Assembly (NCBI RefSeq): GCF_004118325.1
Contig: NZ_RDFA01000004.1
Span: 124,001-188,000 of the forward strand
Origin: Halorientalis pallida
GTDB lineage: Archaea; Halobacteriota; Halobacteria; Halobacteriales; Haloarculaceae
Direction of reading: 5' to 3'
Length of the DNA stretch: 64,000 nucleotides
Position numbers and translations under genes: made by a program
The notes under the pieces: model-generated
What the model saw: only the letters and a program-made list of their open reading frames with translations
What the model was told of the DNA's origin: nothing
The model's database searches: none
Part shown: positions 1-7,843 of the stretch, in pieces
Layout of the letters: each line of letters opens with the position of its first letter
How positions within the stretch are numbered: the stretch's first letter is position 1

Positions 1-621
1 GGACGCTTCGTCCCGTTTTCGCACGCGCTCGACGAACAGGCGTATTCCGACCAGCGCGACCATCCCGACCAGCGGTGCGACCCGCGGCGGCCCCTCCCGT
101 TCGGTCTCCGCGTCGCCGTCGTCGATCTCCACGCCGTCACCGTCGTCTTCGTCGGCGGTTCGATCCGCCCCGAACGTCTCGACGGCCACGTCGGTCTCCT
201 GCTCGGTGCTGGTGTCGGCGGTCGACTCGTCGCGCTCGTCTTCGTCCGTGTTGCGCTCCTCAGTCGTCGCGTCACTCGTTGCCCCGTCGGCAACGTCGAT
301 GGCTCCGGTGTCGCCGACGACCTGGACGCTCCCCTCGAAGTCCTGGTCGCGGTCCAGCCCGTCGCGGTCTGGCTCGTCGTCGACCTCGCCAGCCCCACGG
401 CTGTCGAGGACGTAGCGGAGGGCGACGCCCAGCGCCGCCAGCCCCAGCCCGGAGAGGGTGAGCACCGTCGTCAGTCGACGGGAGTCGGAGCCGTCGGTGT
501 CGGGGGCCGAATCGTCGACGCTCGATCCACCCGTGGCGTCCCCGGGTCCATCGGACTCCCCACCCGGGAGCCGCGAGGTGAGCGTGTCGGGGACCCGCCC
601 CTGGAGGTTCGGTCGATCCAT
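1..621 (-). CDS. Acidic membrane protein, 3' end cut off by window edge
   Basis: The frame opens with ATG at 621 and runs off the left edge after 207 codons without a stop. A roughly 50-residue polar N-terminus is followed by one hydrophobic helix (about residues 51-68, around LTLSGLGLAALGVALRYVL). A long Asp/Glu/Thr-rich low-complexity stretch of about 110 residues comes next, then a second hydrophobic segment near residues 185-198 and a basic end (RKR). This suggests a protein with two membrane anchors joined by an acidic loop. A TATA-like AACGTAATGG lies about 30 nt upstream on the minus strand, which fits leaderless transcription. I do not recognise a family. The true C-terminus lies outside the window. 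Confidence 0.6.
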   Translation of the reverse strand, partial: MDRPNLQGRVPDTLTSRLPGGESDGPGDATGGSSVDDSAPDTDGSDSRRLTTVLTLSGLGLAALGVALRYVLDSRGAGEVDDEPDRDGLDRDQDFEGSVQVVGDTGAIDVADGATSDATTEERNTDEDERDESTADTSTEQETDVAVETFGADRTADEDDGDGVEIDDGDAETEREGPPRVAPLVGMVALVGIRLFVERVRKRDEAS

Positions 622-788
622 GTGGGGCCAGCTACGACGGCCAGCCCATTACGTTTGTGGCAACCAGTCTCGGACATAAAGCTACCTCGTATGTGACGGG
701 GTAGGCATTACGACGTTCCACGATAACGCTCTGCTAACCTGGCCGCCGACGTGTGCCGCGTCGGTGCCGCCATGGGGGAAACGACAAC

Positions 789-1994
789 ATGCAATTCGAC
801 AAGACACACGAGATGTTCCGTGACTCGCTCCGGGACTACCTCGAGAGCGAGATCGAACCGGACGTGCAGGAACTGGACAAACAGGAGATGACCAAAGAGG
901 AAGCCGTCGGCTACCTGCGCGACCTCCGGAAGCTGGGGATCGGCTTCGACCAGGAGACCGCACAGGACTACTTCGGCGACCTGAAGTACTACGTCATCGG
1001 CTCCGAGGAGATCTCCCGCGTCTGGCCGAGCCTGAACGTCATGCTCAACATGTCGTTCCCGGCCATGTTCGCCAACTGGGCGAGCGAGGAGACCCAGGAC
1101 GCGCTGGGCGATAAACTGGAGAGCGGCGAAGCCATCGGCGCGCTGGGCGTCACCGAGCCCGGTTCGGGCAGTCACTCCAGCAAGCCCAACACCGTCGCCC
1201 GGAAGGACGGCGACGAGTACGTCATCAACGGCGAGAAGACCTGGGTGAGCAACGCCCAGATCTGTGACCTGACGATGATCGTCGCCTGGGACGAGGAGAA
1301 CGACGCCCAGGACATGTTCATCGTCGATCAGGAGAACTCACCGTTCGACACGCGCAAGCTGGACAAACTCGGCTGGAAGGGCTCGCCGACCGGTCAGATG
1401 TTCTTCGACGACGTGCGCGTGCCCGAGGACAACAAGCTGAGCAACGCCATCCGCAACCTGATCCTCGAACACGGCGACCTCGCGGAAGCGCTCCCCTTCC
1501 CCAACGAGATGGTCGACCTATTCCTCTCCCACAAGCCGCTCAACGCCATCTTCTCGTTCATGCGGACGGGGATGGCCGCGATGGCCGTGGGGATCCAGCA
1601 GGCGGCCTACGAGGACGCGCTGGAGTACGCGACCGACCGCGAGACCTTCGGCAAGCCGATCGCTCAGCACCAGCTCGTCCAGAACCGCCTCTACGAGATG
1701 AAGGCCAACGTCGAGACCTCGCGCCTGCTGACCCACGAGGCCGTCGAGAAGCTCTCGAACGCGGACGACGAGTCTCGGATGTACTCCTCGCTCGCGAAGG
1801 GCTACGCCTGTGACAAGTCCGTCGAGACCGCCCGCCACGGTGTCGAACTGTACGGCGGCAACGGGCTCTCGACCGACTACCCGCTGGAGCGGTACTACCG
1901 CGACGCTCAGACGATGACGATCCCCGACGGCACCGAGGAGATAATGAAGCTCATCGTCGGCTACGAGATGACCGACATGTCGGCCTACGCCTGA
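789..1994 (+). CDS. Acyl-CoA dehydrogenase family protein
   Basis: This 401-residue flavoprotein should remove two hydrogens from an acyl-CoA and pass electrons to an electron-transfer flavoprotein. It shows the FAD/substrate segment GVTEPGSGSHSS (about 120-131), the WVSN strand and the C-terminal signature YGGNGLSTDYPLERYYRDAQ. I chose ATG 789 because it follows a purine-rich GGGGGAAA and begins the conserved N-terminus; an upstream in-frame ATG at 753 would add an unconvincing basic stretch. Two oddities are visible. The residue usually occupied by the catalytic Glu in the YEGT motif is Asp380 (IPDGT). There is also about 30 extra residues (roughly 218-255) where most relatives continue directly into the helical domain. 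The substrate cannot be told, and there are no beta-oxidation partners beside it. Confidence 0.9.
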   Translation: MQFDKTHEMFRDSLRDYLESEIEPDVQELDKQEMTKEEAVGYLRDLRKLGIGFDQETAQDYFGDLKYYVIGSEEISRVWPSLNVMLNMSFPAMFANWASEETQDALGDKLESGEAIGALGVTEPGSGSHSSKPNTVARKDGDEYVINGEKTWVSNAQICDLTMIVAWDEENDAQDMFIVDQENSPFDTRKLDKLGWKGSPTGQMFFDDVRVPEDNKLSNAIRNLILEHGDLAEALPFPNEMVDLFLSHKPLNAIFSFMRTGMAAMAVGIQQAAYEDALEYATDRETFGKPIAQHQLVQNRLYEMKANVETSRLLTHEAVEKLSNADDESRMYSSLAKGYACDKSVETARHGVELYGGNGLSTDYPLERYYRDAQTMTIPDGTEEIMKLIVGYEMTDMSAYA

Positions 1995-2140
1995 TCGGCC
2001 TGCAAGTTCGGTTTCGACTTCGAGTTGCGATCGCTGGCCGGGCGGGCCTGTCGAGTCAGGGTCCGTACCCTGGCCAGTGTTCCGCCCCAGGATCTTCCCG
2101 GGGCTTCGATTCTGTCCCGAGGACCAGAGCAGTCAGCCGC

Positions 2141-3754
2141 TCAGTCGTGTCGGAACGCCCGAGAGCCGGTGAAGACCATCGCCATATCGTGTTCGTCGGC
2201 GGCCTCGATCACGTCCTCGTCGTTGACCGAGCCACCGGGCTGGACGACCGCCTCGATGCCGGCCTCGGCGGCGGCCTCGATGCCGTCCGGGAACGGGAAG
2301 AAGGCGTCCGAGGCCATCACGGCACCGTCGGCGCTCTTGCCCTCGGCGTCTTTCTCGGCTTTCATCTTCGCGATCTCGACGGCGTCGACGCGGGAGACCT
2401 GTCCGGCCCCGACGCCGACCGTCTCCGTCCCTTTCGCGAAGAGGATGGCGTTCGATTTGACGTGTTTGATCGTCTGCCAGGCGAACAGCAGGGATTCGAT
2501 CTGCTCGTCGGTGGGTTCGCGCTCGGTGACCACTTCAAGATCCTCGCGAGCCGGGGCCTGCGTGTCCCGTTCCTGGACGAGCGTGCCGCCGACGAGGTCC
2601 TTCTCGGTGACCGGTTCGGTCACGTCGTAGTTGTCGCTCACGTCGAGCACGCGAAGATTCTCCTTCTCGAACAGGGTGTCGAGGGCGTCGTCGGTGTAGC
2701 CAGGGGCGACGACGACTTCCTTGAACGAGTCGACGATCTGTGCAGCCGTCTCCTGGTCGCACTCCCGATTGAGCGCGACGATACCACCGAAGGCGCTCTT
2801 CGGGTCGGTAGCGAGCGCGTCGGCGTAGGCCTCGGCGAGCGTGTCGGCGGTCGCACAGCCCGCGGGGTTGGTGTGTTTGATGACCGCGGCCGCGGGGTCG
2901 TCGAACTCCTTGACGATGTTGAGGGCGGCGTCGGTGTCGTTGTAGTTGTTGTAGGACATCCCCTTCGCGCCCTCGTTCAATTGGTCGGCGGAGACGACGC
3001 TGGCTTCCTCACAGGTCCGGTCGGCGTACAGCGCCGCGTCCTGGTGTGGGTTCTCCCCGTAGCGCAGGTCGGCGTGACGGTCCTCGCTGGTGACCCGGCG
3101 CTCGGGGAAGTCGCCGCCGGTGTCGTCCGCGACGTGGACCTGATTAGCCGCCCAGTCGATCTCGACGCGGTCCTGGGCGAACCACTTGACGGCCCGCGGG
3201 TACGCTTTCATCTCGCCCCGGTAGAGGACGCGCTCTTTGAGGTCCTCGGCGTCGTCGCCGTCGTAGACGGGGATCGGTTCCTGCGTGACGACGGGACCGC
3301 CGTCGACCTCGTCCTCGACGAGCGAACCGTCCTCGGCGACGGCGTTGGTGACGGCGTGGACGGTACAGCCCACCACGTCGACGCCGTACTCCAGGGCGTC
3401 GCCCCAGGCGTCCATGCCCGGGAAGGCGGGCAGCAGGGAGGGGTGGACGTTCAGCGTGGTCGGCATCGGGTCGAGGAAGGTGTCCGAGAGGACGCGCATG
3501 TAGCCATCGAGACAGACGAGGTCGAAGTCGTAGTCCTCGAGGGCCGCGACGACGCGTTCCTCGTGCTCGCGTCGGCTCTCGTCGTCGCGCTGGACGACGA
3601 TTTCGGTCGGAATCCCCCGTTTCTGGGCTTTCTCGACGACCGGCGCGTCTTCGGAGTTGATGAGGACGACGGCGAGTTCGGCCCCGCCGGGTGCCAGGTC
3701 GTGGACGTTCAGTAAATTGCGGCCGCGGTTGCTGGCCATGCCCGCTAGCTTCAT
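2141..3754 (-). CDS. purNH: Fused GAR transformylase / AICAR transformylase (PurNH)
   Basis: This 537-residue protein joins two formyl-transfer steps of purine synthesis. Residues 1 to about 190 form a PurN-like domain with the catalytic pair Asn102 and His104 in NVHPSLLPAFPG and the Asp151 region (DEVDGGPVV). From about 228 onwards (LRYGENPHQ) it is the AICAR transformylase domain of PurH, with the catalytic Lys293-His294 in KHTNPAG. The IMP cyclohydrolase domain that normally leads PurH is missing, so ring closure must be done by another enzyme, in archaea usually PurO (inference). ATG 3754 is chosen because PurN homology begins there; the in-frame extension to 3928 only translates a polypyrimidine tract. 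It faces the acyl-CoA dehydrogenase and lies near purB on the opposite strand. Confidence 0.93.
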   Translation of the reverse strand: MKLAGMASNRGRNLLNVHDLAPGGAELAVVLINSEDAPVVEKAQKRGIPTEIVVQRDDESRREHEERVVAALEDYDFDLVCLDGYMRVLSDTFLDPMPTTLNVHPSLLPAFPGMDAWGDALEYGVDVVGCTVHAVTNAVAEDGSLVEDEVDGGPVVTQEPIPVYDGDDAEDLKERVLYRGEMKAYPRAVKWFAQDRVEIDWAANQVHVADDTGGDFPERRVTSEDRHADLRYGENPHQDAALYADRTCEEASVVSADQLNEGAKGMSYNNYNDTDAALNIVKEFDDPAAAVIKHTNPAGCATADTLAEAYADALATDPKSAFGGIVALNRECDQETAAQIVDSFKEVVVAPGYTDDALDTLFEKENLRVLDVSDNYDVTEPVTEKDLVGGTLVQERDTQAPAREDLEVVTEREPTDEQIESLLFAWQTIKHVKSNAILFAKGTETVGVGAGQVSRVDAVEIAKMKAEKDAEGKSADGAVMASDAFFPFPDGIEAAAEAGIEAVVQPGGSVNDEDVIEAADEHDMAMVFTGSRAFRHD

Positions 3755-4017
3755 GTGCGGAGGGGGGTGGTCCGGGCGCAAAGGCGTTGCGAATCGCTCA
3801 GCCGTGACTCCGCGGTTCGCGTCCCGAAGAGGGAATGTGGGGGGAGAGATGTGGGGGGTGTTGGGGGGACAAGGGAGAGTGAGAGTGGAGTGAACCACAC
3901 TTGGGGTGATTAGTTTCCCCAATGGCAAATCTTCGTTCGTTGCTTATCATTGTTTCTAATTCGGCCAGGACAATCTTACAACGTTCGGAGAGTGGAAGAT
4001 AATTATATTTTGTGTAA
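3755..4017. other. Intergenic region with G-run tract and low-GC island
   Basis: There is no convincing gene between the purNH start and the small ORFs at 4018. The left half carries a run of G tracts on the plus strand (see 3839-3875). The right half, about 3893-4017, is unusually AT-rich for this genome (for example ATAATTATATTTTGTGTAAT near 3999). It begins with a short inverted repeat, TTGGGG-10 nt-CCCCAA (3901-3922). No tRNA-like fold or insertion-sequence end is apparent. Confidence 0.6.
3839..3875 (+). other. Potential G-quadruplex tract
   Basis: Four G tracts (6, 6, 6 and 3 G) are separated by loops of 8, 4 and 4 nt. A further GGG lies just upstream at 3831. They sit about 85-120 nt upstream of the purNH start, on the strand complementary to its transcript. 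The pattern satisfies a relaxed G-quadruplex rule; folding is not shown. Confidence 0.4.
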
Positions 4018-4113
4018 TTACCGCTCGAACTGGTCGACCCGGTAGAAGCTTGCACTCGCAGGCACCAGCGTCTTGATCGTGTCGCCCTTCGTCGTCGTGA
4101 TGACACAGCTCAC
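4018..4113 (-). CDS. Possible 31-residue mini-protein
   Basis: A GTG-initiated frame encodes a short product starting MSCVITTTKGDT and ending FYRVDQFER. About 85% of its third positions are G or C, as in the real genes around it, and it stops exactly where the sequence turns AT-rich. Its start overlaps by 14 nt the start of the opposing small membrane protein at 4100, so at most one may be genuine, or they could be divergent leaderless genes. No ribosome site is visible, and I do not recognise a family. Confidence 0.25.
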   Translation of the reverse strand: MSCVITTTKGDTIKTLVPASASFYRVDQFER

Positions 4114-4294
4114 TGGCGGCAGTGCCCGCGACCTCGGAATCGTCTCGACGCTGGTCGACGCAATGGTCGCGTTCGCCCGCGGCCGACCGAAAGCCGGCGC
4201 GCTGTTGCTGGGGGCGGCAGCGCTGTCGACCCGAATCCCCGGGCTGGGCGTCGCCGTCTCCGTGCTGTTGCGAGTGTACCGGAAGCTCGCCTGA
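4100..4294 (+). CDS. Small conserved-type membrane protein
   Basis: This 64-residue basic, hydrophobic protein has a central Ala/Leu-rich segment (GALLLGAAALSTRIPGLGV) and a second hydrophobic stretch ending in VLLRVYRKLA. It could form one or two membrane-embedded helices. Codon use has the genome's G/C-rich third positions. ATG 4100 is chosen over a TTG at 4073 because the extra residues look non-coding. It lies 48 nt upstream of purB in the same direction and might be co-transcribed with it. Function unknown. Confidence 0.6.
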   Translation: MTQLTGGSARDLGIVSTLVDAMVAFARGRPKAGALLLGAAALSTRIPGLGVAVSVLLRVYRKLA

Positions 4295-4342
4295 CCGGCG
4301 GGCTTCGACATCCCTTTGGGCTGGCCTCGCCCATCGACGGGT

Positions 4343-5731
4343 ATGACAGACCGCAGTCCGCTTTCCGCCGTCTCGCCGCTGGACGGGCGGTACGCCCGCT
4401 ACACCGAACCGCTCGTTCCCTACGCCAGCGAGCAGGCGCTGATCCGTGCCCGGGTCCGGGTCGAGGTCGAGTACCTGCTGGCGCTCGCCGATCTGGACGC
4501 CACGCCACTGGAGATCGACCCCGACCAGCGCGACCACCTGCGAGCGCTCTACGAGGAGTTCGACACCGAGGACGCCGAGATCGTCAAAGCCCTCGAAACG
4601 CAGGGCTGGAACGACTATTCGGCGACCAACCACGACGTGAAGGCCGTCGAGTACTTCGTCCGGGAACACCTGCCCGGCGGTCTCGACGCCGCCCAGTGGA
4701 TCCACTTCGGCCTCACCAGCGAGGACGTGAACAACCTCGCCCACCGCCTGCTCGTCAAGCCCGCCGTCGCGGACGTGCTGGTGCCCGCACTCCGGGACGT
4801 CCGGGACGCGCTCGCCGAGATGGCCCACGACCACCGCGACGTACCGATGCTCGCCCGCACGCACGGCCAGCCCGCCACGCCGACAACCTTCGGCAAGGAG
4901 ATGGCCGTCTACGCCGCCCGGCTGGGCAAGGCGCTGGGCCGCATCGAACGCGCCGCCGACGGCCTCTCGGGCAAGCTCGCCGGTGCCTCGGGCACTTATG
5001 CCGCCCACGACGCCGCCTACCCCGACGTTGACTGGCCCGCCGTCTCCGAGTCGTTCGTCACCGGTCTCGGTCTCGAACACACCGAGTTGACCACGCAAGT
5101 CAACCCCTGTGACGACTTCGAAGCGCTGTTCGACGCGCTCCGTGGCGCGAACAACGTCCTCCTCGATCTGGACGTGGACGTGTGGCTCTACGTCTCGGAC
5201 CGCTACCTCGGCCAGGAGGCCACCGCCGGCGAGACCGGGTCGTCGACGATGCCACACAAGGTCAACCCCATCGACTTCGAGAACAGCGAGGGCAACCTCT
5301 CGAAGGCCAACTCCGATCTGGTGTTTCTCGGCGATTACGTCACCACCTCGCGGCTCCAGCGGGACCTCTCGGACTCGACGGTCAAGCGGAACATGGGCGC
5401 GGCGCTCGCCCACTGTCTCATCGGCTACCGAAAGTGCGAACGCGGACTGGAGAAGGTCGTTCCCAACGAGCAGGTCATGCGCGAGGAGCTGGACTCCACA
5501 CCCGAAATCGTCGGCGAAGCCGTCCAGACGATCCTCCGGCGGGAGGGTCACACCGACGCCTACGAGCGGGTGAAGGAACTCACGCGGGGCCGTCGGGTCA
5601 CCATCGAGGACTTCCGGGACTTGTTCGCGGATCTGGACGTGAGCGAGGACGTGCGCGAGGAACTGACCCAACTGACGCCGGCCGGGTACGTCGGCGTGGG
5701 CGACGAACTGGTCGAGGAGTTGGACGACTGA
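4343..5731 (+). CDS. purB: Adenylosuccinate lyase
   Basis: This cytoplasmic enzyme of purine synthesis releases fumarate twice: from SAICAR to give AICAR, and from adenylosuccinate to give AMP. The 462-residue protein has the fumarase/aspartase-superfamily signature GSSTMPHKVNP (299-309), whose flexible loop carries the catalytic Ser. It also has the conserved THGQPAT (around His174) and the TSEDVNN segment. Length is normal for the family. ATG 4343 directly precedes the conserved SPLDGRY start; an upstream in-frame start at 4316 adds only nine residues. Its neighbour purNH uses AICAR, the product of this enzyme, though the two genes diverge. Confidence 0.96.
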   Translation: MTDRSPLSAVSPLDGRYARYTEPLVPYASEQALIRARVRVEVEYLLALADLDATPLEIDPDQRDHLRALYEEFDTEDAEIVKALETQGWNDYSATNHDVKAVEYFVREHLPGGLDAAQWIHFGLTSEDVNNLAHRLLVKPAVADVLVPALRDVRDALAEMAHDHRDVPMLARTHGQPATPTTFGKEMAVYAARLGKALGRIERAADGLSGKLAGASGTYAAHDAAYPDVDWPAVSESFVTGLGLEHTELTTQVNPCDDFEALFDALRGANNVLLDLDVDVWLYVSDRYLGQEATAGETGSSTMPHKVNPIDFENSEGNLSKANSDLVFLGDYVTTSRLQRDLSDSTVKRNMGAALAHCLIGYRKCERGLEKVVPNEQVMREELDSTPEIVGEAVQTILRREGHTDAYERVKELTRGRRVTIEDFRDLFADLDVSEDVREELTQLTPAGYVGVGDELVEELDD

Positions 5732-5785
5732 CAGCGAGCTGTCGGTACCAAACGCATATGCTGGTCGGGCGCAATCACTGAGCAA

Positions 5786-6436
5786 ATGCGATACGTCGAG
5801 GGCCTGTTGACGCCGGATCGGGGGTGGATCCACCCTATCGAGCGGCGCATCCAGCAGGCACCGGGGATCAAGAACGAACGGATCCTCCAGATGGAGCTGC
5901 TCGACGACGGAACGGTGACGACGATGTACGAACTCAGCGGCGACCGCGATGTCATCGAGCTCGCCGCCGAGTACGTCCCCGAGCTCATCACCTATCAGGT
6001 CTCGCCGATGCAGGACCGGATCATCACCTACGCCCACCTCGAATCCAACGAGATGCTCACCGGCCTGCTGGAACTGCCACACACCTACCAGATCGTGCCG
6101 GACTTCCCCATCGAGTTCGCCAGCAACGGCGGGATCAGGCTCACGATCGTCGGCGACGAGAACCAGATCCGCGAGGCGATGGACGCCGTCCCCGACGGCA
6201 TCACGGTCGAACTCCAGAAGCTCGGCGACTACGCCCCCGAGAACGAGCGTCTCCTCTCGCGGCTCACCGACCGCCAGCGCGAGGTCGCCGAGATTGCCGT
6301 CAATATGGGCTATTACGACACACCGCGCCAGGTCACCTACGACGACATCGCCGAAGCGGTCGACGTGGCTCCCGGCACCGTCGGCGAGATCCTCAGAAAA
6401 GTCGAGTCCCGTCTGCTGAACGCCTTGCTCGGGTAG
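5786..6436 (+). CDS. Bat-like HTH regulator (HTH_10 type)
   Basis: This 216-residue protein ends in a helix-turn-helix typical of haloarchaeal bacterioopsin-activator-like regulators (about 158-216: LTDRQREVAEIAVNMGYY, then YDDIAEAVDVAPGTVGEILRK). The N-terminal 150 residues form an alpha/beta domain of the kind usually annotated as the Bat sensor region, with no visible cofactor motif. It is probably a DNA-binding transcriptional regulator; target unknown. A TATA-like GCATATGC at 5753-5760 lies about 28 nt before ATG 5786, fitting a leaderless transcript. It abuts the opposing membrane-protein gene with no spacer. Confidence 0.85.
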   Translation: MRYVEGLLTPDRGWIHPIERRIQQAPGIKNERILQMELLDDGTVTTMYELSGDRDVIELAAEYVPELITYQVSPMQDRIITYAHLESNEMLTGLLELPHTYQIVPDFPIEFASNGGIRLTIVGDENQIREAMDAVPDGITVELQKLGDYAPENERLLSRLTDRQREVAEIAVNMGYYDTPRQVTYDDIAEAVDVAPGTVGEILRKVESRLLNALLG

Positions 6437-6889
6437 TCAGCGCCCGAAGCCGGTCTTGGGCCGGACCGACAGTTCCTGCCAGTGGTTGATCGCCCAGTAG
6501 CCGAAGCCAGTGGCGATCATCCCCGCCGCCAAGAAGTAAAAGAGCAGGTGCGATGTGACCAGCGCCCCGGGATTCCGGATCGCGTGCAGGAGGCCTTCAC
6601 CGCCCAGCGTCAGGACGACCAGCGTCCCGAGCGCCACCGTGCCCGCACCGGCGATGACCGTCCGCCCGTCGAGCCCCTGGGTCTCCGCGATCAACACTGC
6701 GCCGACGAACGCCGTCGCCATCCCCAGCACGTACGCCGGGAGCCGGTCACTCAGTCCGACCGCCTCGCCGGATACCAGCGCCACCAATCCGAGGAAACTC
6801 GCCGTCAGGACGAGCGTGCAGGTCGCGATCAGCGCCCCCGCTCGCCCGATCGATTCCGCGTCGAACCGTCGCCGCTGTGCCATTGCCAT
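6437..6889 (-). CDS. Four-helix membrane protein
   Basis: This 150-residue protein has four predicted membrane helices, around residues 17-40, 50-70, 77-96 and 115-136, ending in a short polar tail (PKTGFGR). ATG 6889 is preferred because GGAGAGGT lies about 7 nt upstream; a second ATG at 6883 is possible. No catalytic or transport motif is visible and I do not recognise the family. Its stop lies immediately beside the stop of the HTH regulator. Confidence 0.7.
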   Translation of the reverse strand: MAMAQRRRFDAESIGRAGALIATCTLVLTASFLGLVALVSGEAVGLSDRLPAYVLGMATAFVGAVLIAETQGLDGRTVIAGAGTVALGTLVVLTLGGEGLLHAIRNPGALVTSHLLFYFLAAGMIATGFGYWAINHWQELSVRPKTGFGR

Positions 6890-7022
6890 ACCTGTACCTC
6901 TCCGATCCGCCGACAAAAGCGTTTACGCGGCGTCTGACGGGCGTCTGCCGCCCGGCTGCCGGGCGCTATCAGGACTGGAAATTCCAGTCGCCGGAGGGAC
7001 AATTCGCCTTTCGGTTCTTCGC

Positions 7023-7802
7023 TCACAGCCCGCCCAGCCCGGTGCCCGCGAGGCGGACTCCGATGACCGTCAGCATGGTGTAGACGACGGCGGTCCGGAT
7101 CCGTGGCGTGATCAGCGGTCGGAGTCGCTTGCCCGCGGTGACGCCGACGAGGCCGGGGATCGCGGCGGCCGCCGAGACGACGAGTAGCGACGACGACCCG
7201 TACAGGCCCAGGACCCAGGCGGTCGCGACGCGGACGACGCCCACGCCGAGGAAGATCATCGCCACGACGCCGACGAACGTCTCGTGATCGAGGTCGAGCG
7301 ACCGCAGGTACGCGACCACCTGGACGCCGACGTTCGAGGCGCCGAACACCAGGCCAGCGGCGGCGCCGAGCAGGCCCTTGCGGGCGTGGGTCTCGACGAG
7401 ACAGACCGACTCGACCCGCCGCTGGCCCGGGAGGTCGAGCCAGGGCTGTGTGAGGACGACGTAGCCCAGCGTGAACAGCCCGAGCCCGACCGACAGCGGT
7501 GCGGCGGGAATCCGCGTCAGGGCGATCATTCCGGCGACGGTCCCGACCGCGCCGGCGGCGACGAACGCCCAGAACCGTCGGACGCACGAACGGATTCCCG
7601 CGCGGTCGAGTTCACCGACGAGCGAGAGGTTCGCGGCCAGGATCGGCAGGATGACCACGACGATGGCGGTCCGGGGCTCCAGCAGCGAGGCCAGCGTCGC
7701 CGTCGCGACGATGGCGTACCCGAATCCGGTGACGCCGGTGACCAACCCACCGGCGAAGACGGCGGCGAACACGAGCGCCAGCGTCGTCACGTCGTAGGCC
7801 AC
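7023..7802 (-). CDS. TauE/SafE-family membrane transporter
   Basis: This 259-residue integral membrane protein is of the sulfite-exporter TauE/SafE family, whose members move sulfite, sulfoacetate or other organosulfur anions. The family's duplicated glycine-rich motif is seen early (FAGGLVTGVTGFGYAIV, about 13-28) and again in the second half (GLLGAAAGLVFGASNVGVQV). About eight hydrophobic helices are apparent. GTG 7802 is chosen because homology begins there, although the frame is open much further upstream through dapE. It lies 41 nt downstream of dapE in the same direction and may be read through from the lysine operon. Substrate unknown. Confidence 0.85.
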   Translation of the reverse strand: MAYDVTTLALVFAAVFAGGLVTGVTGFGYAIVATATLASLLEPRTAIVVVILPILAANLSLVGELDRAGIRSCVRRFWAFVAAGAVGTVAGMIALTRIPAAPLSVGLGLFTLGYVVLTQPWLDLPGQRRVESVCLVETHARKGLLGAAAGLVFGASNVGVQVVAYLRSLDLDHETFVGVVAMIFLGVGVVRVATAWVLGLYGSSSLLVVSAAAAIPGLVGVTAGKRLRPLITPRIRTAVVYTMLTVIGVRLAGTGLGGL

Positions 7803-7843
7803 GTCGGTGGATCGACCGCCCCGGTAAAAAAGACGCGTCCCGG

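Noticed and set aside
753-788. Upstream ATG for the acyl-CoA dehydrogenase
   Set aside because: It adds 12 residues rich in Arg and Cys before the conserved start and ignores the ribosome-site-like GGGGGAAA.
1995-2140. Possible tRNA or regulatory RNA between convergent genes
   Set aside because: TTCGATTC near 2105 looks like a T-loop, but no acceptor or anticodon stems can be formed around it.
2147-3715. Open frame of 522 codons opposite purNH
   Set aside because: The purNH frame has clear enzyme domains; the opposite frame is a low-complexity Val/Gly/Arg product.
3956-6082. Long minus-strand frame opposite purB and the HTH gene
   Set aside because: Antisense of two supported genes, with no domain.
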